NCBI GenBank assembly: GCA_943914405.1
Contig: CALUBX010000002.1
Coordinates: 1 to 64,000, forward strand
DNA: 64,000 bases
Source: an uncultured Hyphomicrobiales bacterium
GTDB taxonomy: Bacteria > Pseudomonadota > Alphaproteobacteria > Rhizobiales > Rhizobiaceae
Reading direction: 5' to 3'
Shown here one piece after another: positions 47,151-56,773 of the stretch (positions are counted from its first letter, which is position 1; each line of letters starts with the position of its first letter). The notes beneath the pieces are model-generated. The model saw only the letters and a list, made by a program, of their open reading frames with translations, was not told the DNA's origin and ran no database searches. The translations under genes and the position numbers were made by a program.

Positions 47151-47353
47151 AAGTCTATCGCTTCCTCACCGGACCGGACGATTCAAGCTTCTGCCACCGG
47201 GTGACGGATGCGCTGAACAAGGGCTGGGAATTGCACGGGGCCCCCAGCCTTTCTTTCAACCAGGCGGAAAACAAGATGTATTGCGGACAGGCCGTCACGA
47301 AGACGGTGCATGGCAAGGACTACGATCCGAACATGAAGCTCGGAGAACAATAA
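47147..47353 (+). CDS. DUF1737 domain protein
   Basis: A 68-residue protein with the DUF1737 signature: YRFLTGPDD near the N-terminus, a conserved LNKGWELHGAPSLSF core (about residues 23-37) and a C-terminal AVTK motif. Its function is unknown. It starts inside the stop codon of the CitE-like gene, so translation is coupled; this may mean shared function, but nothing in the sequence shows it. Confidence 0.85.
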   Translation: MKVYRFLTGPDDSSFCHRVTDALNKGWELHGAPSLSFNQAENKMYCGQAVTKTVHGKDYDPNMKLGEQ

Positions 47354-47359
47354 GCGGTC

Positions 47360-47797
47360 TCAGCGCTGGGCGGCGTCTTCCGCGCTCGCTTCGATCCGCT
47401 CCATGTCGTCGTCGCTCAGCCCGAAATGGTGGCCGATCTCATGGATCAGCACATGCGTGATGATGTCACCCAGCGTTTCTTCGTTTTCCGCCCAGTAATC
47501 CAGGATCGGCCGTCGATAAAGGCGGATGCGGTTCGGCAGTTCGCCCGTTTCCACGGTGAAGCGCTCGGAAATGCCGCGTCCTTCGAACAGGCCCAGCAGG
47601 TCAAAGGGCGTTTCCAACGCCATGTCCTCGAAGACATCGTCATCCGGAAATTCTTCGATCTCGATGATCAGGTTTGTCGTGAGCGCGCGAAATTCTTCGG
47701 GAAGATGGCCATAGGCGTCGATCGCCAGGGATTCGAAGGCACTGATCGTCGGCGCATGGCGGTCCCGCCAATCGTCGGTCTGGTCAATACGGGCCAT
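47360..47797 (-). CDS. Zincin-like metallopeptidase family protein
   Basis: A 145-residue protein with the motif HEIGHHFGLSDDD at about residues 119-131. This matches the HEXXHXXGXXD of zincin-like minimal metallopeptidases (PF06262/DUF1025 family) found in many proteobacteria. The N-terminal region is acidic and the fold is expected to be a small single domain. No substrate is known. It is divergent from imuA across a gap containing a LexA box, and converges with the DUF1737 gene seven bases away. Confidence 0.87.
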   Translation of the reverse strand: MARIDQTDDWRDRHAPTISAFESLAIDAYGHLPEEFRALTTNLIIEIEEFPDDDVFEDMALETPFDLLGLFEGRGISERFTVETGELPNRIRLYRRPILDYWAENEETLGDIITHVLIHEIGHHFGLSDDDMERIEASAEDAAQR

Positions 47798-47933
47798 GGA
47801 GTCTCCTTCTGATGAGGATCCATATAGTGCCTGACAAGGATTTTTTCGAGAGAAGAATCATCGGCCTAAAGGGAGAGGAAAAGATTCCTTTAGAGGGGCT
47901 GTTGACTCTTCCGGTGGCCTCTGGAATCCATAA

Positions 47934-47948
47934 GAACATAAAGTGAAC
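47934..47948 (+). promoter_or_regulatory. LexA (SOS) operator upstream of imuA
   Basis: GAAC-ATAAAGT-GAAC is an exact GAAC-N7-GAAC, the alphaproteobacterial LexA box. It lies 22 bases before the imuA ATG and would repress imuA-imuB-dnaE2 until DNA damage. Confidence 0.85.
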
Positions 47949-47969
47949 ATATGGAATGGAGCTGACGCC

Positions 47970-48908
47970 ATGGCCGATAACGCCACGGCGCAGGAGGCGC
48001 TTTTTGCCCTGCGCGAACAGATCGCCAAACTGGAAGGAAAACCCTTACCCGCGCTGGCCGCAGCCAAGCAAGAGCAGGCTGCAGTGAGCCCGCAGAAGGA
48101 TGGCACGGCCAGAAAGATCATGCGCCATTCCTTTGGTATCCCAGCTTTCGATACCGCCCTGGATGGAGGTCTGCCGCTCAACGGGCTTACCGAGATCCGA
48201 TCGCGCCTGATGGGAGATGCGGGCGCGGCAAGCGGTTTCGTCCTGGCGCTGATCGCGCGGCTGAAGGAGAGTGCTGCAGCTGGTCTAAGGTTTCTGTGGA
48301 TCAGCGAAGTGGTTTCCATGCAGGAAGCCGGCCGTCTGCATGCCAATGGGCTGGCGCAGTTCGGGCTCCAGCCGAATGACGTTCTCTATGCAGCCCCACG
48401 CAGGCTGGACGACGCACTCTGGATTGCCGAGGCTGCTATGGGAAGCGCTGCCCTTGGGGCGACTGTTCTCGAAGTTCGCGGCAACCTCAAGCAGTTCGGC
48501 TTGACGGAGAGCCGCAGGCTGAGCCTTCGGGCGAAGGCAGCCGGACGTCCTCTCTTTGTGCTTCGCCATGCGGGTGAGGAAGAAGCAAGCAGCGCCGTTT
48601 TCCGTTTTCTCGCCGAACCGGCGCCGGCTAGCGAGCGGCGCCTTCCGGATGGCTCCATGCTTGGCGGCAGCATCGGTCATCCGGTTTTCCGACTCACTTT
48701 GGAGAAGAGCCGAAACCCGGCTCCGCTCTCCTTTCATCTGGAGTGGAACCCCCGTGACCGTCAATTTTCCCTCATCCGCCAGCCAGGCGACTCTGTCTCT
48801 TTCGGCCAGCCGTCAGCGCATCATGGCGATCGTCTTTCCGCATCTTTCAACAGACAGGATCGCCCGCCGGCTCTGGGGACTGTCCTGGCGTTTGAAAGAG
48901 CGTCCTGA
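47970..48908 (+). CDS. imuA: SOS mutagenesis accessory protein ImuA
   Basis: A 312-residue RecA-like fold protein of the ImuA family, required with ImuB and DnaE2 for damage-induced mutagenesis. It has the conserved HSFGIPAFDTALDGGLPLNGLTEIR start of the RecA-like domain (about residues 45-69) and a core with FLWISEVVSMQEAGRLHANGL. The ATG at 47970 follows GGAG by eight bases; an in-frame GTG at 47943 falls inside the LexA box. Its 3' end overlaps the proposed imuB start by 155 or 86 bases, depending on the imuB start. Confidence 0.9.
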   Translation: MADNATAQEALFALREQIAKLEGKPLPALAAAKQEQAAVSPQKDGTARKIMRHSFGIPAFDTALDGGLPLNGLTEIRSRLMGDAGAASGFVLALIARLKESAAAGLRFLWISEVVSMQEAGRLHANGLAQFGLQPNDVLYAAPRRLDDALWIAEAAMGSAALGATVLEVRGNLKQFGLTESRRLSLRAKAAGRPLFVLRHAGEEEASSAVFRFLAEPAPASERRLPDGSMLGGSIGHPVFRLTLEKSRNPAPLSFHLEWNPRDRQFSLIRQPGDSVSFGQPSAHHGDRLSASFNRQDRPPALGTVLAFERAS

Positions 48909-50370
48909 CCATCCGCCGCTTCTTTGCGCGGGCCGGCGGGATAATACCATGCGGCTGACGGCGCTGGACGAGATGTCGGAACGGCTGGGGCTGAAGCGCG
49001 GGCAGGGGCTTGCCGAGGCAAGGGCGATGTTCCCCAAACTGGATCTTCATGACGATGACGACGCGGCCGATCGGGCGCTTCTGGAGGGGATTGCCGACTG
49101 GTGCGACCGCTATACGCCTCTGGTCGCCGTGGATGGCAGCGACGGTCTGCTTTTGGACATCACGGGCTGTGCTCATCTTTTCGGCGGTGAGGACGCCATG
49201 TTGTGCGATATTCTCCGCCGGCTGCTGCAGATGGGGTTCGATGCCCGGGGCGCTATCTCGTCATCGCCAGGCTTATCCTGGGCAGCCTGCCGGTTCGGAA
49301 ATGGCGGCGTCATTCCGGATGCCCGCGCCCGGGATGCCCTGGCGCCCCTGCCGGTCACGGCCTTACGTCTTCCGGACGCTATTGTTTCCGGCTTGCAGAA
49401 AGTCGGACTGAAGAGAATCGGCGACCTGTTCAGTGTGCCGCGTGCGCCCTTGGCTCGCCGTTTCGGGGCACACCTGCTCATGCGGCTGGACCAAGCGCTT
49501 GGAGCCAATGAGGAAGCCATCTCACCGCGACGCCCGGTTGCGATGCTTTCCGTCGAGCGCAGGCTTGCCGAGCCCGTTCAGGAGGAGGAGCAGATCCTCC
49601 ATCTGACCGGCCAGATTGCCGTGTCCGTGAAATCCGGGCTGGAATCGCGTGGTGCAGGAGGGCGGCTGTTCGAGCTGGTACTGTTTCGTGTCGACGGGCG
49701 GGTGTTCCGGCTTCAGGCCGGGACGTCACAGCCTCTGCGCGACCCAAATCGGATCGCGCTTTTGTTTTCCGAGCGGCTCACCGCCGTGCAGGACGATCTG
49801 GATGCAGGCTATGGCTTCGAGCTCCTCCGGCTCAACGTCCTGCAGCATGACGTCCTGCAAAACGTGCAGGACGATTTTGCCGGAAGACGGCAGGAGGAAA
49901 TACTGCTCGCCGATTTCATCGACCGCGTTTCGGCCCGCTTGGGGCCCGACTGTCTTCTAACGGCCCAGACTAGGCAGAGCCATGTGCCGGAGCATGCAGA
50001 AATCTTCCTGCCGGCCATGGTTCTATCGCCCAAGCCGGCAGAGGTGGAAGGCGGAGCTCCTTTCAAGCCGGTGACGCTGCGGCCTCTGCGGCTGTTTCGC
50101 TATCCCGAGCCCATGGAGGCCTTTGCGGCCGCTGTTCCCGACGGGCCGCCCCAGCGATTCCGCTGGCGCAAGGTGACGCACGAGGTCGTCCGCGCGGAAG
50201 GTCCCGAGCGCATTTCCCCGGAGTGGTGGTTCGACGCGCCGGAGGAGGACGAGCGGGATTATTTCCGCCTGGAAAGCGAGATGGGGCGACGCTTCTGGGT
50301 TTTCCGCAACGGTCGTTACGACGGCGTGGACATTCGTCCCGTGTGGCGCGTCCATGGAATTTTTGCATGA
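48754..50370 (+). CDS. imuB: Y-family polymerase-like SOS protein ImuB
   Basis: A 538-residue ImuB, a catalytically inactive relative of Y-family polymerases that links DnaE2 to the sliding clamp. It has the family opening [35 protein letters not shown], and a helix-hairpin-helix region near [13 protein letters not shown]. The little-finger and C-terminal regions are complete. The frame stays open to 48556. I chose the GTG at 48754 with GGAG upstream; the ATG at 48823 also fits. It ends in ATGA, shared with dnaE2. Confidence 0.9.
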   Translation: MTVNFPSSASQATLSLSASRQRIMAIVFPHLSTDRIARRLWGLSWRLKERPDHPPLLCAGRRDNTMRLTALDEMSERLGLKRGQGLAEARAMFPKLDLHDDDDAADRALLEGIADWCDRYTPLVAVDGSDGLLLDITGCAHLFGGEDAMLCDILRRLLQMGFDARGAISSSPGLSWAACRFGNGGVIPDARARDALAPLPVTALRLPDAIVSGLQKVGLKRIGDLFSVPRAPLARRFGAHLLMRLDQALGANEEAISPRRPVAMLSVERRLAEPVQEEEQILHLTGQIAVSVKSGLESRGAGGRLFELVLFRVDGRVFRLQAGTSQPLRDPNRIALLFSERLTAVQDDLDAGYGFELLRLNVLQHDVLQNVQDDFAGRRQEEILLADFIDRVSARLGPDCLLTAQTRQSHVPEHAEIFLPAMVLSPKPAEVEGGAPFKPVTLRPLRLFRYPEPMEAFAAAVPDGPPQRFRWRKVTHEVVRAEGPERISPEWWFDAPEEDERDYFRLESEMGRRFWVFRNGRYDGVDIRPVWRVHGIFA

Positions 50371-53300
50371 ACCCGATGCCGGCCTATTTCGAGATTGGTG
50401 CCAAAACCAATTTCTCCTTCCTGGAAGGGGCCGCCCGTCCCGAGGAAATGGTGTTCACCGCCAGTCTATTGGGATTGTCCGGGCTCGGTATCGCCGATCG
50501 CAACTCCGTGGCCGGGGTCGTGCGGGCCTATAATCAGATGAAGGAGATGGCCGCAGCCTTTGAGCGCCAGGAGAAGACGGGGAGGCGGGATGGCGAAGAG
50601 GTCGCCGCCAATCCCTGTCGTTTCCAGCCGGGAGCGCGTCTCGTTTTTTCCGACGAAACGCCCGATGTCCTCGCCTATCCGCGCAATCGCCAAGGCTGGG
50701 CCAATCTCTGCCGCCTGCTCAGCCGCGGGAATCTGAGAACGGAAAAAGGGTCCTGCATTTTAGAGGAATGGGATTTCTTCGAATGGTGCGACGAGATGAT
50801 GCTTGCCGTGGTGCCGGATTTTGGGCGGGTGGAAGATGAGGACTATCTCACCCGCCTCGACAGGCAGTTGGGGAAATACCGCGAGCGCTTCCGCAAGAAC
50901 ATCTATCTGGCGCTGGCGCCGACTTATGATGGTCGCGACGCCCTCGTCTTTGCAAGCTTCGCCCAGCTGGCCCGGCGCCACCGTATGCCGCTGATCGCGA
51001 CCAACTTGCCCATTTTCAGCCTGCCTGAACGGCGGTCGCTTGCCGATGTGGTCACCGCCATCCGCGAGCATTTGACCGTGCAGGAGGCGGGTTTCCGTTT
51101 GGCGCCGAATGGCGAACGCTTCATCAAGCATGCTGCCGAAATGACCCGGCTCTTCCATGCCTATCCGCAGGCGGTGGAAAATACGGTCGATTTCTTCGCG
51201 CACCTGAAGTTTTCGCTGGAGGAAATCAGCCACAACTATCCGGATGAAAGCGTGCCTGGGGAAACGGTGACCGAAACGCTGGAGCGGCTCACCTGGGAGG
51301 GGGCGAGACGGCGCTATCCCGATGAGATACCGGAGCATGTTTCGAAGCAGATCGACTATGAGCTCGGCCTCATCAAAAAGATGAAATACGAGCCATATTT
51401 CCTGACCGTGCGCCATATCGTTTGGCATGCCCGGTATGTGCTGAAGATCTTGTGCCAAGGCCGTGGCTCAGCAGCCAACTCCACAGTCTGCTATTGTCTG
51501 GAAATCACCGAAGTGGAGCCTTCTCCAAATCTTCTGTTTGCGCGGTTCATTTCCACGGAACGAAATGAACCTCCCGACATCGACGTGGATTTCGAGCACG
51601 CGCGGCGCGAGGAGGTGATCCAGTATATCTATCAGCACTACGGCTATCGCCATGCAGGCCTGACGGCTGCGGTGACGAGCTACCGTACCCGCATGGCCGG
51701 CCGCGAGGTCGCCAAGGCCTTCGGTCTGTCGGAAGACGTGCAGGCGGCCTTGTCGAGCACGGTGTGGGGATGGTCGGAGGATGGGCTTTCGGAGCGGGAG
51801 GCCAAGGTGGCGGGGCTCGACGTTTCCGACCCACTGACAAAGAAGGTGCTTGCCCATGCAAAGCAGCTGATCGGCTTTCCGCGCCATCTCACCCAGCATG
51901 TCGGCGGCTTTCTGATTACTCGCGATCGACTGGACGAAGTCGTGCCGATCATGAACACGGCTATGCCCGGCCGCTACATGGTGGAATGGGACAAGGACGA
52001 TCTCGACACGCTGAAGCTTCTGAAGATCGATGTTCTGGCACTCGGCATGCTGACGGCGCTCAAGAAGGCTTTCGAGCTCATGGAGGCGCATTACGGCCAG
52101 CGGGAGACACTGGCGAGCCTCAGGGAAAAGAACAAGGATCAGAATGTCTACGACATGATCTGCAGGGCAGATACGGTTGGAGTGTTCCAGATCGAAAGCC
52201 GCGCTCAGATGAGCATGCTGCCCCGGCTGAAACCCAGGGAGTTCTACGATCTGGTGATAGAGGTGGCGATCGTGCGCCCGGGACCGATCCAGGGCGACAT
52301 GGTCCATCCCTATCTAAAGCGCCGGGAGCTTCGGAATGCAGGCAAAACGATCCAATACGAGAAACCGGAATTGGAGGCGGTGCTGAAGCGGACGCTGGGT
52401 GTGCCTCTTTTCCAGGAGCAGGCCATGCAGATCGCTATTACCGCAGCCGGCTTTGCTCCTGAAAAAGCCGATTGGCTGCGCCGCTCCATGGCGACATTCA
52501 AGCGTTCCGGTCGTGTGGAAGAGTTCAAGCGCGACTTCCTCGAGGGCATGCGCAAGAACGGTTATACCGAGCAATTTGCCCAGCAGTGCTTCAGCCAGAT
52601 CGAGGGTTTCGCCGAATATGGCTTCCCGGAAAGCCATGCGGCCTCGTTTGGGCTCCTCGTCTATGCCTCGTCATGGATCAAGGCTTATTATCCAGACGTG
52701 TTCTGCGCGGCTCTCCTCAATTCCCAACCCATGGGGTTTTATGCGCCTGCCCAACTAATCCGGGATGCGCGCGAGCATGGGGTGACGATCCTTCCGGTCG
52801 ATATCAATCTGTCCAATTGGGATTGCACTCTTGAAGAAATGCCCTTCCGCCCCGAGACCATCGACCGCCGGCATGCTTCCATGCGTAGCGTGATTGAAAC
52901 GCGCCACGCGGTACGTCTGGGATTCCGGCAGATCAAGGGTCTTTCGGAGGATGATATCCGGGACAAGCTCATCGAGCGGCGCGGAGCCGGATATGGATCC
53001 GTCCACGAGCTCCGGCAGAGATCCGGCCTCGATCGGTCCGATCTGGAAAGGCTGGCAGATGCAGACGGATTCGGAAGCATGGGGCTTTCACGCCGGGACG
53101 CGCTCTGGGTGGTTCGCGGTCTCGATGCCAAGGCAGCTGGGGCGAAAGGTTCGGCGCCCACTCTTTTCGATCAGGCCGGGGACATCGACCTGCGGCCCGA
53201 GGCCAAGACGACGCTTCCCGCCATGCTTCCCGGGGAGGAGGTGATCGAAGATTACCGCTATCTCTCGCTCTCGCTCAAAGGCCATCCCGTGTCCTTCCTG

Positions 53301-53804
53301 CGCCCTGAATTCTCTGCCATGGGCATCACCCGCAGCGTGGATCTTCTTTCCATACCCAACGGGAAAAGGGTGACGATCGGCGGTCTCGTCCTGGTGCGGC
53401 AGCGACCGGGTTCAGCGCAAGGGGTTATCTTCATGACGCTGGAGGATGAAGCGGGCGTGGCCAACGCTATTGTGTGGCCGAAGATCTTCGAGCGTTACCG
53501 GCCAGTCGTGATGGGCGCCCGCCTTGTCAGGATCCGCGGGCGGCTGCAGAGCCAGAGCGGAGTCATCCATACGGTCGTCGAGCATATCGAAGACATCACC
53601 CCGATGCTGGGCTTGCTGCAGAAGGAGGCGCGGCGGTTTGCTGCGTCGCCGCGGTCGGACGAGGCGCTGCAGGGTGGAGCCGGCTCCTGGCGCGTGGAGC
53701 GAAAGCGCCAGAAGCCGATGGTGAGGTCAGCGGAGCTTTTCGATTCTCCGGACGACACACCAGAGCCGGGCGAGGTCATGCCGAAAGGTCGCAATTTCCA
53801 TTAA
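50367..53804 (+). CDS. dnaE2: Error-prone DNA polymerase DnaE2 (ImuC)
   Basis: A 1145-residue C-family polymerase of the DnaE2 type, which carries out translesion synthesis in the SOS response. It has an N-terminal PHP domain ([21 protein letters not shown]), the palm with [16 protein letters not shown] (catalytic Asp residues, about 395-410), and the [27 protein letters not shown] and [11 protein letters not shown] segments. The C-terminal OB domain is [32 protein letters not shown]. Its ATG overlaps the imuB stop by four bases. Confidence 0.97.
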   Translation: MNPMPAYFEIGAKTNFSFLEGAARPEEMVFTASLLGLSGLGIADRNSVAGVVRAYNQMKEMAAAFERQEKTGRRDGEEVAANPCRFQPGARLVFSDETPDVLAYPRNRQGWANLCRLLSRGNLRTEKGSCILEEWDFFEWCDEMMLAVVPDFGRVEDEDYLTRLDRQLGKYRERFRKNIYLALAPTYDGRDALVFASFAQLARRHRMPLIATNLPIFSLPERRSLADVVTAIREHLTVQEAGFRLAPNGERFIKHAAEMTRLFHAYPQAVENTVDFFAHLKFSLEEISHNYPDESVPGETVTETLERLTWEGARRRYPDEIPEHVSKQIDYELGLIKKMKYEPYFLTVRHIVWHARYVLKILCQGRGSAANSTVCYCLEITEVEPSPNLLFARFISTERNEPPDIDVDFEHARREEVIQYIYQHYGYRHAGLTAAVTSYRTRMAGREVAKAFGLSEDVQAALSSTVWGWSEDGLSEREAKVAGLDVSDPLTKKVLAHAKQLIGFPRHLTQHVGGFLITRDRLDEVVPIMNTAMPGRYMVEWDKDDLDTLKLLKIDVLALGMLTALKKAFELMEAHYGQRETLASLREKNKDQNVYDMICRADTVGVFQIESRAQMSMLPRLKPREFYDLVIEVAIVRPGPIQGDMVHPYLKRRELRNAGKTIQYEKPELEAVLKRTLGVPLFQEQAMQIAITAAGFAPEKADWLRRSMATFKRSGRVEEFKRDFLEGMRKNGYTEQFAQQCFSQIEGFAEYGFPESHAASFGLLVYASSWIKAYYPDVFCAALLNSQPMGFYAPAQLIRDAREHGVTILPVDINLSNWDCTLEEMPFRPETIDRRHASMRSVIETRHAVRLGFRQIKGLSEDDIRDKLIERRGAGYGSVHELRQRSGLDRSDLERLADADGFGSMGLSRRDALWVVRGLDAKAAGAKGSAPTLFDQAGDIDLRPEAKTTLPAMLPGEEVIEDYRYLSLSLKGHPVSFLRPEFSAMGITRSVDLLSIPNGKRVTIGGLVLVRQRPGSAQGVIFMTLEDEAGVANAIVWPKIFERYRPVVMGARLVRIRGRLQSQSGVIHTVVEHIEDITPMLGLLQKEARRFAASPRSDEALQGGAGSWRVERKRQKPMVRSAELFDSPDDTPEPGEVMPKGRNFH

Positions 53805-54101
53805 CCACGAAAGACATGTCTTGCGGCGAAGGTTGCCACGCTCTGTTTATTGAGCAGGCTTCTCAACCGCATGCGATTGTCTCAGGCTGTCGGCAGCTTG
53901 CCTGTACTCCAGCCGCAGGGACCAGAGCTCCGAGTCCGTTGCTCCCACTATGGCGCGTCGATAGTTGGCACTCCACGCCACCGCCGCGGCGCAGCCTGCT
54001 CATCAAGCCGTGAACCGCTTTTTCCTAATTTTTCTTGACACAAGCGCTCTGCTTTACCAAAAAGAGGATATCAACGCTCACCTTTCTTGGGCCGATCGAG
54101 A
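53805..54101. other. Intergenic region between dnaE2 and bfd
   Basis: 297 bp without a supported gene. A TTGACA hexamer at 54035-54040 could be the -35 of a bfd promoter, with no clear -10. No iron-responsive Irr or RirA box is evident to me. A palindrome AAGACATGTCTT lies just after dnaE2. Confidence 0.4.
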
Positions 54102-54413
54102 ATGCTGGTCTGTAGCTGCAATTACATTACCGACAAGGACATCCGAGACACGATCGTCCAGTTGCTCGACGAGGATTGCTGGCAGCTGATCGTTCCCGCC
54201 AAGGTCTATCATGCCATGGCGAAGCGCGGCCGCTGCTGCGGATGTTTCCCCAATGTTGTCGATCTGATTATCCGCACCACGGAAGACTATCACGCCCAGC
54301 GGCACTCGACGGAAGCCGAGCTTGTCGTTTATATGTCCCGCTTGAAGCAATTCCATGAGGAAAACAGGAGAGCGGACATTGAAAGGCGACTTAAGAGTCA
54401 TCGAGCGGCTTAA
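54102..54413 (+). CDS. bfd: Bacterioferritin-associated ferredoxin
   Basis: A 103-residue (2Fe-2S) protein of the Bfd family, which passes electrons to bacterioferritin so stored iron can be released. The N-terminal [12 protein letters not shown] supplies CxC (C4 and C6) and GRCCGCFP supplies the second pair. The C-terminal 40 residues are a helical, charged extension beyond E. coli Bfd (64 residues). The ATG at 54102 is preferred to a TTG five codons earlier. It overlaps bfr by 35 bases. Confidence 0.9.
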   Translation: MLVCSCNYITDKDIRDTIVQLLDEDCWQLIVPAKVYHAMAKRGRCCGCFPNVVDLIIRTTEDYHAQRHSTEAELVVYMSRLKQFHEENRRADIERRLKSHRAA

Positions 54414-54864
54414 CGAGGCTCTGTTCCTCGAACTTGGTGCCGTCAACCAATACTGGCTGCATTACCGGCTGCTTTCCGATTGGGGCTACACCAAGCTTGC
54501 TAAGAAGGAGCGTGCCGAGTCCATCGAAGAGATGCAGCACGCAGACCGGTTGATCGATCGCATCATCTTCCTTGAAGGCCATCCCAACCTCCAGACGCTG
54601 GCGCCGCTGCGCATCGGTCAAACGGTCAAGGAAGTTCTCGAAGCGGATCTCGCCGGGGAATACGATGCCCGGACGGCCTACAAGGCTTCGCGCGACGTCT
54701 GTCATGACGCCGGAGACTATGTTTCCATGAAGCTGTTCGAGCAGCTGCTCGCCGACGAAGAAGGCCATATCGACTTTCTCGAGACCCAGCTGGAACTCCT
54801 CGGAAAGATCGGCGAAGAGCGCTACGGCCTCCTTAACGCCGAGTCTGCAGATTCCGCCGAGTAA
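54379..54864 (+). CDS. bfr: Bacterioferritin
   Basis: A 161-residue haem-containing ferritin that stores iron in a 24-mer shell. With the TTG at 54379 as codon 1, the ferroxidase ligands fall exactly at E18, E51, H54, E94, E127 and H130, and the haem-ligand methionine at M52. These are the canonical Bfr numbers. The TTG follows AGGAG by eight to nine bases; an ATG at 54355 would add eight unsupported residues. It lies in the same operon as bfd and overlaps its end. Confidence 0.96.
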   Translation: MKGDLRVIERLNEALFLELGAVNQYWLHYRLLSDWGYTKLAKKERAESIEEMQHADRLIDRIIFLEGHPNLQTLAPLRIGQTVKEVLEADLAGEYDARTAYKASRDVCHDAGDYVSMKLFEQLLADEEGHIDFLETQLELLGKIGEERYGLLNAESADSAE

Positions 54865-54874
54865 ATGTTCATGA

Positions 54875-54900
54875 GAGCCCGGGTGTCCCCGGGCTTTTAT
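54875..54900. terminator. Terminator after bfr
   Basis: AGCCCGGG, loop TGTC, CCCGGGCT then TTTTAT, 12 bp after the bfr stop. An eight-pair GC-rich stem with a T run is a standard Rho-independent terminator for bfd-bfr. Confidence 0.85.
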
Positions 54901-54937
54901 CCAGGCAAGGTCGCAGCTTGGCCAGATCAGAAAGCGG

Positions 54938-55462
54938 TCAGGCGAGGTGGGCGAACTCGGCCACGACCTGATCGTACACCGCACGCTTGAAGGGCACGAT
55001 CAGCTTCGGAAGCTCGTGCATCGGCTTCCATTCCCAGGACTCGAATTCGGCGTGATGGCCACCGGGCGGCGGGTTGATGGCGATCTCGCTCTCGTCGCCT
55101 TCAAAGCGAAACGCGAACCAACGCTGCGTCTGACCTCGATACTTCCCCTTGAGGCCGATCCCCATCAGATGAGCCGGTAGGTCATAGTTGATCCAGCCGC
55201 GTGACTCGGCCAGCAGCGTCACCGTGCGCATCCCCGTCTCCTCGTAAAGCTCACGATAGGCGGCCGGCAGCGGGTCTTCGCCCTTGTCTATGCCGCCCTG
55301 CGGCATCTGCCAAAGTTGCGGAGATCCATCATACTCGCTGTTGCCTTCAGCAATACGGCGCCCAGCCCAGACAAGGCCTTGCCTGTTCAGCACCATGATA
55401 CCGACACAAGGCCGGTAGGGCAGGTCTTCCACCTTCACTGGATGATGATGCTTATTGTTCAT
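54938..55462 (-). CDS. rppH: RNA pyrophosphohydrolase (Nudix)
   Basis: A 174-residue RppH, which removes pyrophosphate from 5'-triphosphorylated RNA and starts decay by RNase E. The Nudix box [20 protein letters not shown], extended to TGM, is at residues 56-78 and matches GX5EX7REUXEEXGU. In Bartonella the orthologue was named IalA. Its ATG overlaps the upstream deacetylase gene by four bases (ATGA), and it is last in the envC-ctpA cluster. Confidence 0.96.
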   Translation of the reverse strand: MNNKHHHPVKVEDLPYRPCVGIMVLNRQGLVWAGRRIAEGNSEYDGSPQLWQMPQGGIDKGEDPLPAAYRELYEETGMRTVTLLAESRGWINYDLPAHLMGIGLKGKYRGQTQRWFAFRFEGDESEIAINPPPGGHHAEFESWEWKPMHELPKLIVPFKRAVYDQVVAEFAHLA

Positions 55463-56694
55463 TGCAGATCTCCACTGCTTGCCGGAATGCTCTCGCGGGC
55501 GAGCGTCGAAATGCCAACGATCTCGATACCCCTCTGCGCCGCTTCCTCACTCCACTGCTTGATGGCTTCCACGCTCTCGTCGAAGGCTGAGGCCACGCCA
55601 ACCGCCGTACCCTTGCGGGCGGCAATCCGCTCCAGTTCGTCCAGTTTCTTCAGGATTGCGTCCTTCTGCAACTGCCCGTCAAGGGTTACGTCACCAAAGG
55701 CATGCGGAAGGTTCAGAGCCTTTGCAATGGTTTCGGTCCGGGACTGCGCGGCGCTTCCGTCGTCGAGGAACAGGAGCCCCCGCTTGCCGAGATCACGCAG
55801 CACGGGCTCAAGCGCGCCTGCGTCAGAGAGATAACGGCCACCCTGATAGTTCATGATGCCCGTATAGTTTGTGATGCGGCCCATGGCATCGTGCAGGCGC
55901 GCGAGATTTTCCTTTTGCGGCAAGCCGACCTTCAGCATGTCGCCGCCGGAACCGTCGGCGGCATTGTCATAGGGTTCGAAGGGCACCTGAAGCAGGATCT
56001 CATGACCGGTTCTGCGCGCCTCCTGCATCCATCTCTGCAGGCTGTTGCCGCTCGAGGCAAAGGCCAAGGTGACGGATGCCGGCAGCTGCTGGATAGCACG
56101 CTGCGTTCCCGTCTGGCTCAGGCCGAGGCCGCCAACGACGATGGCAATGCGTGTGCCCCTGGCACCGGACCACGGCCGTGCGTACTGATCCATGGGGCGG
56201 GTGCCATCCGCGCCAATAACGGGCAGCCGGCCATGGGCGCTGTTTTCCAGCAAAGCTTCGTTCGGTTGAGCCGCGACCCTCGGGTCCTGGCCGATGCGCT
56301 GTGCGCCGATGAGCACGGGCCCGCCAGCGTCCCTTTGGCGAGGCGTGTATTTGGTGACGATCGAGCCGTCATCTGTCAGGGTGCGCTCGACATTGGCGCC
56401 GGAATTCGGGTTGGAGCGCTCCATGCCGATATCCGGACGCACGGCGCTATCCTGTGCGGATCCGTTCGACGAAGAGCTCGGAGGTGGTTTGAGCTGGTCG
56501 GCAGCGGCAGAATAAGTCTGGGAGCCCGATGCCGCCTCACGAAGAGCCTCATCGCCCCGCATGGCGTAGACTGAAAGCCCCACAACGACGGTGGCTGCTG
56601 CAACTCCAGCCAGCAGCGAGGGTCGCAATCGATATGCCCTCTTTTGCGCCAGCTGCCGGTCACGTCCAAGAGGTGCTCGCAGATCGCTGCCCAA
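55459..56694 (-). CDS. Divergent polysaccharide deacetylase family protein
   Basis: A 411-residue protein with a short cytoplasmic N-tail, one membrane anchor (about residues 26-45) and a Ser/Pro-rich linker. The C-terminal divergent polysaccharide deacetylase domain (about 175-400) contains [34 protein letters not shown] and FLDDGSA. The classical metal-binding Asp-His-His set is not obvious, so deacetylase activity is unproven. The start is a TTG at 56694 ([10 protein letters not shown]), which agrees with relatives. It follows ctpA and precedes rppH; its role may be in cell-wall maintenance. Confidence 0.86.
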   Translation of the reverse strand: MGSDLRAPLGRDRQLAQKRAYRLRPSLLAGVAAATVVVGLSVYAMRGDEALREAASGSQTYSAAADQLKPPPSSSSNGSAQDSAVRPDIGMERSNPNSGANVERTLTDDGSIVTKYTPRQRDAGGPVLIGAQRIGQDPRVAAQPNEALLENSAHGRLPVIGADGTRPMDQYARPWSGARGTRIAIVVGGLGLSQTGTQRAIQQLPASVTLAFASSGNSLQRWMQEARRTGHEILLQVPFEPYDNAADGSGGDMLKVGLPQKENLARLHDAMGRITNYTGIMNYQGGRYLSDAGALEPVLRDLGKRGLLFLDDGSAAQSRTETIAKALNLPHAFGDVTLDGQLQKDAILKKLDELERIAARKGTAVGVASAFDESVEAIKQWSEEAAQRGIEIVGISTLARESIPASSGDLQ

Positions 56695-56773
56695 GAAAGT
56701 GTCCCGGTCGATGTGTTGGATAGAAATTGGCCTGCGGAGTGCCTCGTCGGCGCATCCGCAGGCCTGAAGATGG

